The notes under the pieces are model-generated. The model was not told where the DNA came from. It did no database searches and saw nothing but the letters and a program-made list of their open reading frames with translations. The translations under genes were made by a program, and so were the position numbers. 24,507 nt of DNA from a virus: positions 1 through 24,507 of the IMG/VR virus record IMGVR_UViG_3300020477_000127. The stretch is one strand, 5' to 3'. The first letter of the stretch is position 1; each line of letters starts with the position of its first letter. Below are positions 20,909 to 24,507 of this stretch, piece by piece.

Positions 20909-23900
20909 TATGTAGCAACCACCTTTCTGCCTCTAATAACTCTATATTCAATTGAAATATCGTTTATATCGAGAGAAGTAAGTGTTGTTCCGGTACTTTC
21001 AAAAATTAAACCAAAGCTTTGACAAACTACTCCATTATTTATTTCAAACGTCCCAATTTCCCAATCAGAAGCTGCATCCGCTACTCCTGTATCAAAAGTA
21101 GATGCAGAACCATATGCAGGAATTATGCTATTAATATAATATTTTAAATTACTTATAAGAGATCCGCTACTTTTATAAGTAATTATAACTTTATAAACTT
21201 TCTTAATAGATGAAGGATCTCCAAAATCAATATCTTTTGTTGTAAAGGTAATACTATTCAAAGCAGATGATAGGCTTCTATCTGTGCTGTCATAATAATT
21301 AAAATCAGTAGAAGTTGAATCTTTTACTCCGTAAAACAAGTAACCATCATTTGGGTTTACTATCATATTTGTATAAGTACCAAGTATTAGACCAGCCATT
21401 TTTACATATGTATTTTTCTTTAAATCAAAAATAGCTCCTTTAGTTGCAGATGCATGTGTATTAAACTGAAGTATAATATGTGCTTTTATTGGATCATATC
21501 CTAATATACTAGATGAAGTTACAAGACTCTTGTAAAATGAAGGATCAATTGTATCTTCAATAAGATTTCTAATTCCACCTCCAGAGTATAAATATAATCC
21601 ATAAGGATTCATCCAGATAATGCCATACGGAGTTTCTTTTACAGCCTCTGGATGAAGAACCCCCATCCACTTATAAGACTCTTCTAAAAACCAATTTGCA
21701 TCATTTGGGGAAGATATATTAATTAACTGCATACTACGTTCTTTAAAAGCAAGCAATCTATCTGCATGCTCTACCAATGCAACATATCCGTCAGAATCTC
21801 CACGAACAGCTTCTATAAAATTCATTTCAGGAAAAGTATCATATCTATTAGGCATACTATACATTATCTTATCTGGATAATTTCTTGGAGTATTTGCACC
21901 TGATGAGTTTGTTTCAACATATTGAACATTACATACAAAAGCTCTATTATTTGTTACAACTGAATCGCTCCAGTTTTCCATCTGATAGCCAAGAGAATTG
22001 CTTTTTACATCTGCAGGAAATCCGTTAATAACCTCATAAGTGACTATTGACATTTCATGAGATTGTAAAGTGCCTGCCGAAGAACCAACAAAATACATTG
22101 TGTTTGATGTGGTAGAATTATTGTATGTAGTAGTTGTTCCCAAAGACCAAGCAATCCATTCTGAGTCTAAAGAAGTTCTTGCTCCTTGCTCTAAATCCAT
22201 ATCAACTAATAAAGCCCAAGGATCTCCACTGTCTTTTATTCTAATATATATTCTACCACCAGTTATTCTATTATTGTAGTCCGACTGACCCCTAGCAATA
22301 ACTCTCATGTCTAAAGCTTTAAGGTCTGTTAAATCATCTACATCAAAAGTTTCTGCAGCACCAGCATTATCGGTCATAACACTTGGTAAAGACTCCTGAT
22401 TGCCGTCATAAATAAAAGTTTGAGAAAATTCAAAAGATTGACCAGTAGATAAGCTATAAGTTCCAGCATCAGAACTTGATTTAATAAACAAACTAAAACC
22501 GGCTCCAACATCTAGTTGCTCTATTTGGGAATTTACTGTAGCATCAGCTAAATCGTTATCTGGATAAACATGACCATCAGTAGGCATTTCTAATCTATTG
22601 TTATGCTCCTCATATCCAAATATAGGATTAGCAGCTCCTGTACCTTTCCAATGAGTAAAATTAATTAAACCAAACCATTTAATAACATTTCCATTAGTTT
22701 TTACTGTATCACAACATCTAATAGCTCCATTTGCTCTATAGTAACGCACAAGCATTTCACTTGCTGGACTATAATTAGCACTAGGTGCAGGTCTTAAATC
22801 AATTTTAGCATTAGCATAAGGCGACCCTGAATCCCCCTTTGCCCAAGTTTTTGAAGGATTAACCCTTGTATATAACGCTATATTGCCAGTTGGAGCATCT
22901 GCATTCAATATTAATGTTTCACCCGTTGATTTCAAACCTGTTATAGTTGCTGTAACATTATTCTCCGTTGTAACAGGCTTGTGAAGGTACAAACTTGAAC
23001 CAGAGCTTCCAGCAGCTACAGATCCAATAACATGATATAATCCTTCATTTACACTTCTTCCGGAGTTAAGAGTAGTAACTAAACCTTGATTAACATAAGC
23101 ATCTGATATTTTTATCCAGCTTCCAACGGGGAAACTATTTACTAGATTAATGTTATTATTATTACTTTGATTTGAATTTTCCCATGTCCAGCCTGTAAGT
23201 AAGTTTACATTATCACCAGTTGAGTCTGTAGTTGTTGAAAAAAATAATCCACCCTTAGCCCCACCTCCAAATCGAACTCTGACTTCTACATCGTCTAATG
23301 TTCCGTCAAAATCAGATGTAGGAGTAATTGTAATAATTTTATCTAGATCTCCAGTACCACATACTACATCAACATAGCTAGTTGCATTTGTGCTGATTGC
23401 ACTAGAAGCACTACCGTTACCACACTTAAATGTCACAGAACCGGCACTTCTACCAGACATAGTATAAATAATTCTATAATTAGCTGATGCTGTTAGATTT
23501 GATCTTCCTGAGCCATCATCGGCATCATTAAACAAAGTGGTGGTATTACCAGTACTGTGAACAGCAGTGTTACCACCAAGAGTCCATGAAGTACCAAAAT
23601 CATCACTATTGCTGGTATTCCAACCTGTTTGAGTTGCACTACCGGCAGAATCTCCAAGTTGCCACCATGTAGCACCTGCTCCATTAAGTTCATCCGCACC
23701 TAATGCATATATAGTAGTTGATGTTGAAGTATATTCAAAATCTGTCTCAAATGCTCCAAGACCATATCCGACTGCAGTGGAAGGTACAGTATTTGCTATA
23801 TCTGGAACGGTAGATGAGTAAGATGCAAATCTTGGAGTTATACCCATGCCTCCTTGCATATCAACCATCATATTTTGTATATCATGAAGCTGGTTATTAC

Positions 23901-23973
23901 TTATGTCTCTGGCGTTTTTTAAATTATTCAAACCACCAGAAAAATCATTCAATATTGCTACTTGTTTAGGCAC
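20908..23973 (-). CDS. Tail nozzle/stabilisation-like protein with inserted carbohydrate-binding-like domain
   Basis: A 1,021-residue protein. The N-terminus (NDFSGGLNNLKNARDISNNQ, then MQGGMGITPRFAS) matches the FxGGLN...nQ...G...R start seen in podovirus tail tube/nozzle and portal-stabilisation proteins. Residues about 120-235 look like a jelly-roll carbohydrate-binding module (GTSWTLGGNTAVHSTG; YRIIYTMSG; ITPTSDFDGTLDDVEV). The region near 690-830 has the family pattern DKIMYSMPNRYDTFP, then LLAFKERSMQL and an NPYGLYLYSGGGIRNL strand, suggesting a propeller-like body. The start is GTG with GGAGG 11 bases upstream, overlapping the preceding gene by 8 bases. Sugar binding is inferred. Confidence 0.65.
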   Translation of the reverse strand: MPKQVAILNDFSGGLNNLKNARDISNNQLHDIQNMMVDMQGGMGITPRFASYSSTVPDIANTVPSTAVGYGLGAFETDFEYTSTSTTIYALGADELNGAGATWWQLGDSAGSATQTGWNTSNSDDFGTSWTLGGNTAVHSTGNTTTLFNDADDGSGRSNLTASANYRIIYTMSGRSAGSVTFKCGNGSASSAISTNATSYVDVVCGTGDLDKIITITPTSDFDGTLDDVEVRVRFGGGAKGGLFFSTTTDSTGDNVNLLTGWTWENSNQSNNNNINLVNSFPVGSWIKISDAYVNQGLVTTLNSGRSVNEGLYHVIGSVAAGSSGSSLYLHKPVTTENNVTATITGLKSTGETLILNADAPTGNIALYTRVNPSKTWAKGDSGSPYANAKIDLRPAPSANYSPASEMLVRYYRANGAIRCCDTVKTNGNVIKWFGLINFTHWKGTGAANPIFGYEEHNNRLEMPTDGHVYPDNDLADATVNSQIEQLDVGAGFSLFIKSSSDAGTYSLSTGQSFEFSQTFIYDGNQESLPSVMTDNAGAAETFDVDDLTDLKALDMRVIARGQSDYNNRITGGRIYIRIKDSGDPWALLVDMDLEQGARTSLDSEWIAWSLGTTTTYNNSTTSNTMYFVGSSAGTLQSHEMSIVTYEVINGFPADVKSNSLGYQMENWSDSVVTNNRAFVCNVQYVETNSSGANTPRNYPDKIMYSMPNRYDTFPEMNFIEAVRGDSDGYVALVEHADRLLAFKERSMQLINISSPNDANWFLEESYKWMGVLHPEAVKETPYGIIWMNPYGLYLYSGGGIRNLIEDTIDPSFYKSLVTSSSILGYDPIKAHIILQFNTHASATKGAIFDLKKNTYVKMAGLILGTYTNMIVNPNDGYLFYGVKDSTSTDFNYYDSTDRSLSSALNSITFTTKDIDFGDPSSIKKVYKVIITYKSSGSLISNLKYYINSIIPAYGSASTFDTGVADAASDWEIGTFEINNGVVCQSFGLIFESTGTTLTSLDINDISIEYRVIRGRKVVAT

Positions 23974-24507
23974 TTATGATCTTACCTCCATAAGATGTAA
24001 CTCCATTTACAATATCAAGGACAACAATATTAAAATTGTTATTGCTAAATATATCAATGATTCCAACATTGTGACTCCAGTTAGTAGGTCTACCTTTTAA
24101 AAATTCTTTATCCATTGCACTTAAACATCCCATTGAATATGCCATGTGTGCTCCGTCAATGTGTTGGACGGTTGCTTTCTGGCTGTCATGAGTGTGCCCA
24201 TAGATGATGTTGCATCCCATCTGTAAGGCATGGTTTCTGGCATGATGTATTCCGCTATAATGCCCTCCGTGATAGACATAGAGCTTACTACCCAAGAGTT
24301 TAAATACTTTACCATAGTCATGCCACTCATATCCACGTTCACTTATCTTAAAGGCTCTCCTAGAGAGAAGATGAGGCATATAGGGATTCTCTTCAACGAA
24401 ATTATCAAACCAAAGCTCATGATTTCCCTGCGCCATAATCTTTTTAGTACATTTGACTTTTTTAAGAACTTCATCTATTTCATCTAATTTTTCATTAACA
24501 GCATTTA
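23966..24507 (-). CDS. Metallophosphoesterase (calcineurin-like), 5' end outside window
   Basis: The frame is open to the right edge, so the N-terminus with the DxH and GDxxD metal ligands is missing; an internal ATG at 24436 should not be taken as the start. The visible part has QGNHE (Asn/His ligands, about 24418-24432), YHGGHYSGIHHAR with the HG ligand region, and IIYGHTH (about 24188-24208), in the order of the calcineurin-like phosphoesterase family. These enzymes cut phosphodiester or phosphomonoester bonds with two metals. Phage members may be nucleases or phosphatases; substrate unknown. It is upstream of and overlaps the tail nozzle gene. Confidence 0.8.
   Translation of the reverse strand, partial: NAVNEKLDEIDEVLKKVKCTKKIMAQGNHELWFDNFVEENPYMPHLLSRRAFKISERGYEWHDYGKVFKLLGSKLYVYHGGHYSGIHHARNHALQMGCNIIYGHTHDSQKATVQHIDGAHMAYSMGCLSAMDKEFLKGRPTNWSHNVGIIDIFSNNNFNIVVLDIVNGVTSYGGKIISA

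Overview
This window looks like part of an AT-rich genome of a tailed, probably short-tailed, bacteriophage. It holds two convergent gene blocks. The rightward block (about 1-7,750) carries DNA-metabolism genes followed by many small accessory ORFs with 1-4 nt overlaps. The leftward block (24,507 down to 7,812) carries virion-type genes. The blocks meet at a strong bidirectional terminator (7781-7813). No integrase, tRNA, IS element or CRISPR array was found. The host cannot be named; the small, compact, AT-rich genes resemble uncultured aquatic phages, but that is only an impression.

Rightward block. The 3' end of an Fn3-like gene (3-125) is followed by about 385 bases with no convincing gene but with a dense series of helices (130-477). 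Then come an ERF-family single-strand annealing protein (512-1132), an SSB-like protein with an acidic tail (1132-1713) and a primase-helicase (archaeo-eukaryotic-type primase, Cys cluster, RecA-type helicase; 1801-3621). Next are three small genes, of which the last is a PD-(D/E)xK/Hjc-like nuclease (4321-4653). From 4,765 on lies a tight string of small ORFs: three zinc-ribbon proteins (two of them clear relatives), a one-pass membrane protein, a 62-residue protein whose pattern fits a histone fold, a conserved phage protein of unknown function and several unknowns. Hairpins sit just upstream of the ribosome sites at 1801, 3758 and 4765.

Leftward block, in transcription order. It begins with a metallophosphoesterase cut by the window edge. 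Then come a 1,021-residue tail nozzle/stabilisation-like protein with a carbohydrate-binding-like jelly roll, a C1q-like tail protein and four Gly/Ala- or Gln-rich proteins likely to be internal virion or ejection components. Last are a HELLH metallopeptidase-like protein and a 2,826-residue giant.

The most notable gene is the giant (7812-16292). Around residues 740-1190 it carries a string of motifs ending in a DxDxD triad (D1184, D1186, D1188) that fits a two-barrel RNA polymerase of the crAss-like-phage gp66/YonO type. Its C-terminus resembles the end of phage polyvalent proteins that are injected with DNA. The likely picture is a virion-carried RNA polymerase that enters the cell and starts early transcription, perhaps from the structured region ahead of the recombination/replication operon. 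A small protein upstream (17186-17794) shares a colinear N-terminal pattern with the giant, which may be a common virion-loading or ejection tag.
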